Assembly (NCBI GenBank): GCA_000328365.1
Contig: KB311138.1
Coordinates: 292,022-356,021, forward strand
Reading direction: 5' to 3'
From: Capitella teleta
Taxonomy: Eukaryota > Annelida > Polychaeta > Capitellidae
Length of the DNA: 64,000 nt
Shown here piece after piece: positions 1-11,187 of this stretch (positions are counted from its first letter, which is position 1; every line of letters begins with the position of its first letter). The notes under the pieces are model-generated. The model was not told where the DNA came from. It saw nothing but the letters and a program-made list of their open reading frames with translations, and did not search any database. A program made the position numbers and the translations under genes.

Positions 1-279
1 GTTATCGGTTATGAATAATGAAAAATTGCCTTTCACAATCAGTTTCATAATCAAATCATGAGTATCACCAACAATAATATTACATTAGACTACTAAAACT
101 GGACTAATTTTCACATGAATTAATCACAAAACATTCATTCTAATCATATAGAATGCTTAATGCTTAATGCAGCTAAGCCCACTGTCATATTGATTATGAT
201 ATACTTCCTAGATAATCCTTACTTAAAATCTGCTCTGGAAATAGATTCATTAAAAAATATCAGAACGTGAAAATCTTGC

Positions 280-318
280 TATTGTTTATACTTCCAGGAT
301 CCATTGTGACCTGCAAAG
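280..318 (+). other. Splice acceptor and short 5' leader before the GH172 start
   Basis: The tract TTGTTTATACTTCCAG ends at 297 and is followed by 21 bases before ATG 319. It is a good pyrimidine-rich acceptor, so the uninterrupted coding exon is probably preceded by a non-coding 5' exon that lies outside the window. The acceptor is visible in the sequence. Its use is inferred. Confidence 0.5.
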
Positions 319-2619
319 ATGAAGCTGAAGAGGGGTCGCCTTGTTCTGCTGGTGGCATTGTTCTGCTCCTTGTGGCTCCTGCTTCTCCTCTACACTTACT
401 CGTTCATTGATCTTTCCTTCAGTGCACTTATAAGCAGTGTATTTCACGCTCCAGTCATCCACAGACGCATTTACGAACTGATGACGAGTGAGGAATTTCC
501 CTCTGATACGGTGTATAACCCTCTCTCTAACATCATAATGCAACCAGAAAACCTTCTGCATTTCTATCATTTACCAAAGCGGAAGAAGTCTGTATCGTTC
601 ACAGAGATCACGTCTGCTAACAGAGATGCACGGTATCCCTTGGCCCCAGATTTCACTTTCCACATCCGATATGCACGAAACAAAGTGGTTTTGTATGAAG
701 ACACTGGCCCTGGATGTCTGTATCGACTGTATTTATTCCCTGTTTTGCCGACCAATGCTCAGGAGCTGCATCGACTGAAATCAAAAGATCTGGCGTTGAT
801 GTACTTGCATGTTGACATTGACAACCAAGCATTCAAGTTTACTCTTCAGCAGCTCATGGAAGGGAAGCAATTTCCATTTATTTCACCAATTAACACGCAA
901 CATTCCATGCCCGCTTCTGGGATGGGTTCTTACACACCAGTGTGTTATCAAGATAACATTGTTGTGTCGTATATTCATAACGGAGCATTTCCTGATAATC
1001 TGTTCAACGTGACTATCGACTGCGCGAAGAAAGATGAGATCTGTCCTGTGCACACCTACAGCGCTGTCTCACGCCATAAGTTCTCCCCAGGGACAAAAGT
1101 GTCATCCTTGGCAGAATCGCATGAAGCATACTCGATTGAAGTTAGGAATGCAGCTCAGCTGCTGAAACACCCAGAACATAATGGTCCTGATTACGGTCGC
1201 TCATGCAGCATGCACTGTGTGGAGATATGCCGAGAGTGCTCACGTACCCTGCTGCAGTTAAATGCTGCTGGCGTCGTCACTGCCCTCAAACTACGAGTCT
1301 TTGAAACGGCTCACAGTCGCCCCCTGGTCGACTGGAATCAATTTCAACTCAAAGCGACCTTTGACTACGCAGCTGTGCCTCAGATCAACGTGCCTCTTGG
1401 CACTCTGTTTGGTGCCTCCGGATCTCTGAACAGCTTTCGAGGTGCTGCAATTGGTCGTCTTCCGAAGCATTGCGTCTACAAAGACCAGCATCTGATTCTG
1501 CCAAAGGACGCGATGACTGGTTACATGTATCTCCCCATGCCGTTCTGGCATCATGCTGAAATCATTATTGAAGGTGATGCAACAATTACCACATCTATAT
1601 CTGTGTGTTATGATATTATAGTGGAGCAAAATCATTATGTGCAGAAAGACACAGCATATCTTCATGCCAACAAACAGATTTATGAAAACCAAGTTGACGG
1701 ATTCAGAGATATTCTCAGTTTGAAGGAGTCCTGGGGACACATTGTTGCTTTATATGTTGATGTGGATAATTTGAACTCTCTACGAGGCCCAGGGTTGCTC
1801 CACCGTTGGCCGGCTCTGGAGGCGGATCCCGTGTTGTTCATTGATGGTCAGAAATCCGCCACGATGCTTGGAACCGGGTTAGAGGACTACTTCAGTTACG
1901 CTCATGGTTTCATGTTTGCTGAGAACACGTCGTACGCTTTCGTAGGCAACCACCATGCGGCGCCACGACGTAAGGAAAAGCTGACCTGGTATTGCTATCG
2001 ACAGCACGTCTTAGATGCAATACCCTTCCAGAATTCCGTTCACTTCTACATGGAAGGCACTCGCAAAGAAAACTTCACTCATCTTGAAACTCCATTAAAC
2101 CATGAATCAGCACACTCTAAGAAGAAAAAAGGAGAAACTCTGCTCTCCCATATGGTTCTGTTCTATGCTCAACACGTACCAGGAATGCTTTCTCTCGGTA
2201 AAGCCGACATCTCAAAAGTGAGAACATTTCCCCATAAAGCGATGCCGTTCACTGTCAGACACAGACGCTACATCGGGGCAAGCAACTCCAATGACACGTA
2301 CCTCTGTGAGGGCCACAGCTTCAAACCGGGAGATTCGTTAGAGATGACCTTTGACATCAAAGGGGATTACCACCCCCTCGTGCTGCGGAGGAATTTCTAT
2401 ATGCTTCCCGGCGATTGGAACGAAGAGGCGAATGTATTTGTGAACGAGGTCTACCAGGGAAAGTGGTTCATTGCAATGGGGTCACTATGCGAGGAGTATA
2501 GTCTGCGTCATGACGACCTCTTTATTGCTAACCAAGGTTTTGTGACGCAAATATTGGTGCGAATTGAACCGCTAAGTGCATGGAGGGATTGCGGTTATGA
2601 GTTATTTGGAATTGTGTAG
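319..2619 (+). CDS. Membrane-anchored glycoside hydrolase family 172 (DUF2961) protein
   Basis: A 766-residue frame opens at ATG 319 and runs without introns to TAG. Residues about 8-28 are a hydrophobic stretch after a basic MKLKRGR start, so I read a type II signal anchor with the enzyme outside the cell or in the secretory lumen. DUF2961/GH172 signatures follow: DTGPGCLYRLY near 127, PLGTLFG near 358, YMYLPMPFW near 395, LFIDGQKSATMLGTGLEDYF at 506-525, CYRQHVLDAIPF near 560, and a C-terminal LRRNFYML...VFVNEVYQGKW segment. Bacterial members act on alpha-D-fructofuranosides and alpha-D-arabinofuranosides. Glu501 and Glu522 are 21 residues apart, the same spacing I recall for the catalytic pair (Glu270/Glu291) of the Bifidobacterium dentium enzyme, so activity is plausible. 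Several NxS/T sites (for example NVT, NTS, NFT and NDT) fit a secreted fold. The substrate in animals is unknown to me. The family call is strong and the specificity is open. Confidence 0.93.
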   Translation: MKLKRGRLVLLVALFCSLWLLLLLYTYSFIDLSFSALISSVFHAPVIHRRIYELMTSEEFPSDTVYNPLSNIIMQPENLLHFYHLPKRKKSVSFTEITSANRDARYPLAPDFTFHIRYARNKVVLYEDTGPGCLYRLYLFPVLPTNAQELHRLKSKDLALMYLHVDIDNQAFKFTLQQLMEGKQFPFISPINTQHSMPASGMGSYTPVCYQDNIVVSYIHNGAFPDNLFNVTIDCAKKDEICPVHTYSAVSRHKFSPGTKVSSLAESHEAYSIEVRNAAQLLKHPEHNGPDYGRSCSMHCVEICRECSRTLLQLNAAGVVTALKLRVFETAHSRPLVDWNQFQLKATFDYAAVPQINVPLGTLFGASGSLNSFRGAAIGRLPKHCVYKDQHLILPKDAMTGYMYLPMPFWHHAEIIIEGDATITTSISVCYDIIVEQNHYVQKDTAYLHANKQIYENQVDGFRDILSLKESWGHIVALYVDVDNLNSLRGPGLLHRWPALEADPVLFIDGQKSATMLGTGLEDYFSYAHGFMFAENTSYAFVGNHHAAPRRKEKLTWYCYRQHVLDAIPFQNSVHFYMEGTRKENFTHLETPLNHESAHSKKKKGETLLSHMVLFYAQHVPGMLSLGKADISKVRTFPHKAMPFTVRHRRYIGASNSNDTYLCEGHSFKPGDSLEMTFDIKGDYHPLVLRRNFYMLPGDWNEEANVFVNEVYQGKWFIAMGSLCEEYSLRHDDLFIANQGFVTQILVRIEPLSAWRDCGYELFGIV

Positions 2620-5600
2620 ATCATGTTTTGAATTATTTTATTAGCTTCTCCTTGTCTTTTTTTTTTTTTCATTAGTTTCTCTTTCTTATATTTTTATGAG
2701 CTTCTCTTTTTTTTTACATTTTTATTAGCTCTTCTTTTGCTGAGATAAAAGTTGAACCCAGTGTGAGATCTATTTTGGAATGTTATAATTGTTGATTTTT
2801 TTATTAATCAATTCAAAGATTATTTATTTGCTCCTAAGGAATAATTATTGAATAATTGATTAAATATCTAATTTCAACTTTTCACCTCTCTCTGATCCAG
2901 TCAGTTTTTAATTTATGTTAATTTATGTACCACAGCTAGTTGGATACACATATCGCCATGCGTGCTCGAATATATTCCATAATTGATTACCATATTATAC
3001 ATGTATACTTCTAGTCCCATAATACTCATCAATTACTGCTGTTCATTTTTAAGACATATAATATAAGAATCTGTATTTATTCATGTACGTCCATGATCAA
3101 AATTTTTCACTAGTGATTAGAATTAAAGCTCTTTGAATCAATTGTCCAGTTTCTTTATCCTAATAATTTTCTTAAAGTTTTCAAATTGTTCTTATAATTA
3201 TTTTGTCATTTGGCCACATTACATGTAATTGTTTTCCTCAAGTTGAAAAGTTTCTCATAGTGTAATCAAGTATTTAATGAAAACCTCATGAATCATGAAA
3301 TGAGACATGTATCATTCAATGTGAGAAGTGTGTTGTGATTGAGATGGCAAATTCATGCTCTGGTGACCTGTGCGTGCCTAATATAATATATAGCATTGTA
3401 ATCTAATGTCTTATATAACCCTGAAGAAACATATACTATATTCCAATGATTATCAGTTATCAGATAATAATGAAAACTATTCAGTGGTTTATATCTTGCA
3501 CTGATTATCCACAATGTCCATTGATATGGTGCCTGAATGGCTCAATTATAAATAAGAATTATAAATTTTGAATATAATTTTGAATTATAATTAATTCATA
3601 AGGTTATTCTTATTATGAATTATAATAGAATTATAAATTATGATATTATGAAATCAAGGGAATAAAATGATTAAGGGATTGTGATTATGACTAAGGGAAT
3701 AACATACATCATTATATCATTATGATCTTCACAAGTGTGTGCTTTAAATTTTTCGTATCACCCAACACATTTGCAATTGTGCATCCTGGGCTTTGGCGTG
3801 TTTGCCGAACGAAAAGATCTGAATGGATTCTGCCAAATGATAATCCGATGGTCAGCTACCATGCAGCGATTTATGAATGATGTTCAGTACAAATGCTTCA
3901 GCACCGGCTGGATGCGCAGCTCCATGTTGTAGTATTCAAAGAGACATTGTCATATAGCGTAATAGTCGTAGTCCAGAGTCGGCTTGCAACCTCCTGTAAA
4001 GCTGGTAATTCGATTGCGATGAATGGCAACCCAATGTATCTTATTTCCGAAGGTCGCGCATAAAGTCCATATATGCCAACCTTTGTCCAGGGCAAGAACA
4101 GAGATAAAAGAAATCGCTGACGGGGTGGGTGGTGGAGGGGGTGGCCCCCTCCATATGGCCCCGCAGGGGAATTGTTCGCATTTTAGTGGCTGGAGATGGC
4201 ATCGGGAAGCACGGATTGGTTCAAACATAAGAGTTATTAAACCAGAATTTTGATACAAATAATCCACTTCACAAAAGTTTCAAATAAATTCAACGATGAA
4301 AATAAAGAAAGCCAAGGTCTGTACATGTACCAAAGAGAACAGACAGTATATTGGTAGTTATTTTAGCAACTATGCAACCATAATAATGTAACATGGAAGC
4401 CCATTGTTACACAGTTTAAATCGTCTGTTTTTATTGGCTCTGGAGCTCATTGTCTGGAATGTGGCACCCTTACTGGATTGAATTATTGGTCCTAGCCATA
4501 TATGTGACTCATCGGGCCCTCGCGCCGAAACTCAGTCGCTAAGCATATTCCGATAAACAAGCTTTGAGAGGTCAGATAGGTTCAAAATGTTGATTTTCGT
4601 GTTTTTATATGACGAAATACAGAGAAATATCTTCTCTTTTTTTTTTTACATACAAGAATCATGTCAGTTTGACGTCCAATTGCTTATTTTGGAGTTTTTT
4701 GGTGATCATCTCAGCTTTCTGTTTGTGTTTTGAATTCCTGGTGTGATCAACCGAGGCCTCTTCCCCATCCCATTTGAGGCTAAAGCCAACTCCAGAGCAG
4801 ATCGTGCACCGACAAAGTGCTCTAAAGAGATTTGACTATTGAAAGGCATGCTGTAAGTGTAAGTTAAAGTAGAGTAGTACACGTGTACAGCTAGTGTCCA
4901 TAAGTAACATAAGTGAACAATTAAGCTAAGCATATAATGAAATAATGATTGGTCACAGCTTTGGAACGCTAAAGAGCATGGAGCAATCACACGCAGCCTT
5001 ATAAAAGTACAACGAGAAATTGAGCGGGAAACCGGAGCTGCAAGTATATTAATAATAATAATAAAAAAAAAAAAAAAAAAAAGATACAGAAGTTTATGAA
5101 GACCGGATCCAACCTGAGACTTATGCCGGATGAGGGGTAACGGATATGGGTATGAAATTAACCACAATAAAAACATTACGATCCTTGTAAAGGAATTGAT
5201 GTAGCAAAAAAAAAAAAAAAATAAATAAATAAATAAATAAATAAATAAAGTATAAAGAATAAAGTAAATTAAAAATTAATAAAAACAGCAACAATATATC
5301 ACTTGATCTTTTTCCCCATCATTTATATTGAGCATTCAGATAATATATAAGCAGCCTACCGGAAACATAACACTCTGGTACAGTGAATAGTCGAAACCAT
5401 CATATAGCAGCGAATGATGTCCTCAACGCAACCATCAGCCCCGATGTCGCACGTTTAACATCTAAGCTAAAGGTTTGGGTTATTCCTAATGTGAAGCAAC
5501 TAAGCAATAAATCTGCTCACGAAGGGATGGACGGTTATGATCCGTTTTCAAAATGGCCTCCACTGGCGACGAAGGGAATATCCCCTATGGACATCACAGC

Positions 5601-6738
5601 CTGGATCTGAAAAAGAATTGTGAATTGCATTTAGAAAACGACGCTCAAGATGACAACATACTTGAGGACGCACTGTTGACAAATACATCCCAAGCTCTGC
5701 ACTTTTAGATATACCGACAACCCCAATCCCGGAATCTGCCTGAATTTACGTTGCTATTTTTTGGGGGTTCCATTTACTTTTTTCACAGATGTATTCCACT
5801 GGTGTACGAGAAACACGGTTCAAACAAACAAATACTACGTCATCATATTTAACGCCAATTTCGTTATACTGTTGTCGAATAGGAGAAAATAACTATCAGA
5901 TCATTCGCTTCTTCCAAAAGGACTAGCGATCTAGAATTAAAAAAAAGAAATGAACACGTACGTAGGCTACCGCCAATGATTTCCACTACTATCCATTAAC
6001 ATCCTGGCTACCACAAATCAGAGGAATCATAACGCACAATGCAGTGTGAAACAGAGCAGCAAAACTCACTGGTAACCATAGATTGGAAGAACGAAACGGA
6101 AACCTTAGGGCTGAGAGGAAAAATACTTCATCGACTACACTCTTCATTCTAAAGTCGGTTTGATATTGCACTAACCTTATGATGTTTCTCTGAATGCTTG
6201 GTGTCAATTTCGAGAGATACAAAATGTACCGATAATCACGCCAATTAAGGATTTCCTTAATTTTGTTTTCATATTGTCCTATAACAATATTATGTCAATA
6301 ATATATACTTAACACCTGAAGTAACACACCAAATGCATTCAATGGAAACCTGTGAATCGTGTGATCTTTTTAGATTATTCTAAGGTTTGCATATATTTAG
6401 ATCTATAATGATGGACTTTTAACTCTATAAAGTTAATGGAAAGCATTTCTAATAAAAGGCACTTCGATCTCCGATGAAATCACTTAACGCGCGTTAATAT
6501 TGAATGAAACTGGCGAAAAAAGTAGAATTGGAAATGACATCATCATGATTAAAATGCTCACGTTGCTTGATTAGAAGTTAGGTTAAGAAAAAATGTTTCA
6601 GCAGCTAAGATCATTGGACTTCAGGTGGCTGCTGAGATGAGAGCAAGTTTTGTGTCTCCAATACTGACGAAAAAGGGATATGTCACTGAGAAAATTTTCG
6701 CAGCTCCTTGCATGTGGAGCAATATCCGCTCGGTCACA
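2620..6738. other. AT-rich spacer downstream of the GH172 gene
   Basis: No gene is recognisable. The first kilobase is T-rich and then AT-rich, with imperfect AT palindromes near 3540-3660. An AATAAA at 3661-3666 is the first canonical poly(A) signal I find after the GH172 stop, but it is a kilobase away, so its use is uncertain. A G/C-rich hairpin (GGAGGGGGTGGCCCCCTCC) sits near 4132-4151. Open frames here are short and lack recognisable motifs. Confidence 0.6.
5063..5249. repeat. Poly-A tracts and (ATAA)n microsatellite
   Basis: A 20-base A run (5063-5082) follows an (AAT)n stretch. A second A run at about 5206-5220 leads into seven copies of ATAA up to 5249. These are simple sequence. The A runs could be old retroposon tails, but no body is recognisable beside them. 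Confidence 0.9.
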
Positions 6739-6749
6739 GAAAGAGACCC

Positions 6750-7024
6750 TTCACTGGTTCCCTGGTCATATATATAATGACACAAGCACACACAGATAAC
6801 AGGTGGTATCTCATTGGCTGCTATTTATATATTCAACATTTAGTCAACTGGTCGTATTCAGCAAATACTGTGAATTCATTTTCACGCAAATCGCCTTGTG
6901 AGCCATCTTGGGAATTAAAGAGTGACGTCATGTGAAATCGAGTGAATTGGATGTACCAAAATAGGGGTGAGTTTTCATCGGTGTGTGCCGGTGCTTCTTT
7001 TCAGTAGCGCCGGAGACCAGTGAA
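6750..7024 (+). mobile_element. Small inverted-repeat DNA element (MITE), family 1, copy 1
   Basis: A 275-bp non-coding element is bounded by inverted TTCACTGGT / ACCAGTGAA. It closely matches the copy at 29606-29901 in the same orientation: both share CATATATATA near the left end, AACATTTAGTCAACTGG, GTGACGTCATGTGAAATCG and CCAAAATAGGGGTGAG. The flanks GAAAGAGACCC (6739-6749) and GAAGAGACCC (7025-7034) look like an imperfect target duplication. It has no coding capacity, so a non-autonomous DNA transposon is the simplest reading. Confidence 0.75.
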
Positions 7025-7034
7025 GAAGAGACCC

Positions 7035-10000
7035 CCGCCCTGTTAAATCGCATTATGCGCTTTTATTTATTATTAAATATTGATATTGAATCTGGTCATC
7101 ATGGTTTTGTATTCATGAATCTGTCCATCTGTTTGATCTGTGGCTTAGCTTTGGCTGAGTGGATCTCCAAGTATTTGTCGTCATCTTTGGTCATCTTCTT
7201 CTCCATCCATAAACTATTGATAATTGGAGTGTGCGGCGAAATGATTAAGAACCCATAACCAACTATTAATACACCAATTTATGTATACTATAACATTGTA
7301 CATTAACATTGCGTTTCTGTCGGTGTTCAGTTTAATTAATGGTATCCGAATAACGTCTGCTGAATATATACCGCATGAGCCTAACAGTCCAACTCGTTAG
7401 AAGTTCTGCACGTGTAAATTACACCCAACTGCGTGTCTCTTGTCGGACACTGGATATTCTATTGTGGCGCATTGATGTGTAATCAGACGCCCGGCACAGG
7501 TGCACTCTACACAAAAGCTCATCAATGTGAACGAAGTCCACGGATAAGATTATATCATCCCTTGATTACGTCACGGATCTCGGGTGCCTCTAATGACATT
7601 GGACGATTACCTCACGCTTGGTTAATCAGAGTAAATTTCAGTTCAAATCTACAAGCACTCACCATTGCTCACACGCAGTATTGTCACAACACTGCAATCC
7701 TTTCTAAGGGGACAAAATTAATGAGTGCTCAAGAAGGCAAGATTTTTATAAAGACCAACTGATTCCGGGAAACAAAACCTGTGTGAGTTACGAAGCCCCC
7801 GATCTATCACAAGAAGAGGACACCCCAACCGACGTATGTTTCAAAAACGCACACACACATCTCCTTGCAATACGGAAGAGCCAATATGGTGGAATTTTGC
7901 TGCATCTTGCACTTGTCCTGGTTCTGTATATCATTTTTATGTTCCTTTCTTTCTTGGCGTAAATTGGAGCTAATGCCCATGCTCTGTTTTCTGGTTTTTG
8001 CGATGGATTCTGTTTATTAAATATTTACACAACATGTATCTATTCCTACATGAAATGGAATGAAAAGATACATTTTATGCTGAAATAGATACATTATAAC
8101 AGATGTAAATAGCCTTTGTTTCTTTCAATTCGTCATCCTAGATGGAATTTTATCTTGGCTTATTCTGTATACCACTTTTGATCTCACAAAACGAACATCT
8201 GTCGCCGAAATCTCAAAATCGCTGTGTTCACACACCCCAAAGGGATTGACTCGTAATATAATTAGGAAGTTAATTACGACAGCTTATTAGCATATCCCTG
8301 AAGGGTCCAGCCATCTTTAGTGAGACTTCTTGTTTCGCTTGCTGACATTTCTACGCGTCCATTATGTGTCGTTTTATGCGTCTGCGAAATGATTGTCTTG
8401 ACAGCCATTGAAAGGGAATATTCCTCCGCAGATGGCCGCCAACATGTTTCTACTCTTGCAGCGGTAATCCGCAGTGTGGTGTCGAATTTTACGAAGAAAA
8501 CGTAACATGTCAGGATGCATCATCAAAAACAAATTACGTTACGTGGTTGGGCACTGTGGGCGGGTGTCTATGGTACAGTATGGGCATTGAACTCTCGCGG
8601 TTCATACCGCAGGCAACTGATGACTCTAATCGATGGATGAGCTGCGGAATAAGGATTATATGAGAGAGGGAGAATGTATGAAGATGATGGACGATGCCAC
8701 GCAGAGAGTGACATCTTGGTCGTTATGTTAAGATGATCTAAAACGGAGAGGAATCATTGTGACGAACAAAGCGGCCAACTCAGCTACGTATAGACTCACA
8801 AGTGACGACCTGGAGTAGGAAAATTGTGGGAACCTGCTGTGTGAAAGTGACGCAAATGAAACCAAAGTTAAATGAGTTCCGTGGTATGGTTTATGATGTA
8901 TGCCTCTACAGAAATCTCCTATTCACAACTTTACAGAGAATTGGCTTTATGGTGCTATAGAAATAGTTAACTGCCAGATCTGTATTCTAGATTTCTCCAC
9001 CAGAATTTTGGTTCACCGCTCACAACAAGCAATCTAGATTTGTGGAGGCCATTACAAGTCTATAATGAACGAAGTCGAGACCCGGCGACCTCTTTATGCG
9101 GCCAGTAAATGGAGAGTCTTTCCAGCAAATAGTGCTTATCGAATTACGATTTCCTTTGCGAGGCCAAGTGCTGAAACACACGCAAATAGGACGACGACTT
9201 CTGCTCACAATTTCGCCTCATTGACATGCAGGAGTCGACTGCTTGATTCGCACCCAGGATCGCCTAAATCCAGCGACCGTAATCCTCTTTCATTGTGCCT
9301 AACTGACCCCCGACGGCTCCGAAAGAGAACCAACCAGCACATCACCCAAATTCCACATCGCTGTAGGCAAGAATCCAGTCCAGTGAAAATTGTCCTTTCA
9401 CGGTTCAACACAGATTGCATTTGCCAAGACTGCCATGCCTCAGGATGGGGCGTCATCAGTACAGAACACACACACCCAGAGATCAAGCCGATCAGGCACA
9501 ACAGATTCTCAATTGCACACAAAAGCTTTGGCCGTGTCCTCGTGCCTACAAACCGAATTAGGGCGAGCACAGTGCCCTCTGTAGCCAAGCAAAGCCATTC
9601 ACCCATTCAGCTGCAGTGTTCCCGACGCATATTCCACCGATGCTGCTGCTGCTGAATCGGCCCAATCCAAGACGCATATGTCTCCGCTATACGCCTCTAT
9701 TCGACCGAAATCCAGCCCCAAGAGAAGTCCGGGACAAAGCCGCCTTAGATTAGAACTAGACATAGCCGTTAAATGACCCTCTCTACAACGGACAGTGGGT
9801 GGCCACGCTGCAGATCACTCATACCAATTCAATAGGGTCTTCTGGGACTGTTTCCGGCTCAAGTATATACTTTCATTGCCTTTCAGCGAGGCTGGCTAAG
9901 GTTTAAGACTTCCGAGAAATTCGTCTTTGGGTGGTAATGATTGTCACACTAAAGATATAATAAAACACAATTGTTCAGCATATGCTTCAAGAAGTGGTGT

Positions 10001-11187
10001 TCTGATCTGGTAATGTGGTACAGTGTCGAGATTAGTTAACATCTTTTTGTACATGTTATTTTGCCTTTGATCAAGAATATGCACATAAATGTTCATCTTC
10101 ATAATCAGGAAAAGTATTGTGAAGTCAGAGGGACGGGCATTGTCTGTGATCTAGACTATAAAATCTACTTTAATTACTTTACCTTCATCACCAAACGGTA
10201 AGTCTAAACACAATTCCCTGATACTGGGTCTACATTACCACAAATAAATTACTTGTAATTAGTACTGTGGAATTACCTCCTTAAATGCCGTAGTTGATCA
10301 AATTTGATTTCGAATTGATGTACCAGATAGTTGTATTAAAATATGTACTGATTTTGATGATACATAGCTAAATAAAAAGTCATGTCCATTAAATATTGTT
10401 TTTATTAATTGGTGTCACGCACAAAAAGAAGCTTTTTCAACTTTGTGGAATGATGAACAATGACTATAATACCTGATCACTCATTTCACTCAATACGAAA
10501 TTAAAGACATAATTGAAATGGGCTACTGCATTGAATTATCATGTTAACATTGACAGTGTGTCAATTTCGTATTTTTTCAGAGATCTGGGTTTTGTGAGTA
10601 TTCGATCAATTAGATTCAGATCCTGGATATCGATGTATATCTTGTGATCATCACAATAATTAATAGCTTAAATGGAGGAATGGTGTGTTGATTTCGTAAT
10701 TTGTACAATGTTGATTCTATTGCACTTGCACATCATGTACCATCATAATAATACGTGTACAAAATGTCTGATAAGTAATTCCAACATCAGGGTGAACAGT
10801 ACACAAATATTGAAACAGAAATTAAAGGCGGTCATAATATTGAGCTCTACGCGTCATCACAGGTATGTGAACAAAACATATAAATATATTATATATGTAT
10901 AATATACATATTTACACTATAAATGGAGTTCCTCTTCATCGAATGCTAGTGAGTGGGGAAGAAAATATAGATTATGTACACACTGACCAAGGCACCAGAC
11001 ACAATAAGCCAGAGAGTGGAAGGGAAATATAAAATGATTTGCGTCGATTTCGTTCGGTTGAAACACATTTCTCCTCCCCGGGAAAACGAAGTCAAAGCTC
11101 ACATCACACAGTCAGTTTGTCATCTATCCAAGATGGCGTACTTTTACTTCATACCCTGAGCTTCCGGCAGACGATACAATCACGTGG
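7035..11187. other. Spacer between the MITE and the 3' end of the Ig gene
   Basis: No recognisable gene. It contains a somewhat GC-richer patch (about 9060-9760) with overlapping open frames on both strands, none resembling a known protein, and a TGCTGCTGCTGCTG run at about 9640-9653. AT-rich sequence with TATATATGTATAATATA lies near 10885-10905. A TTTATT near 10400 would read as AATAAA on the minus strand. It is the nearest canonical poly(A) signal I find for the Ig gene, about 0.8 kb past its stop. Confidence 0.5.

Noticed and set aside
4023-4253. Gly-rich frame over GGTGGAGGGGGTGG
   Set aside because: A low-complexity G run with a hairpin; composition explains the frame.
4706-5176. 156-codon minus-strand frame with a hydrophobic run
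   Set aside because: The hydrophobic run is the poly-A/(AAT)n tract read as Phe and Ile. It is simple sequence, not a membrane helix.
9065-9655. 196-codon open frame (+) overlapping a 133-codon frame (-)
   Set aside because: No recognisable domain, no signal or membrane segment, and both strands are open together, as happens in locally GC-richer DNA. No splice context supports it.
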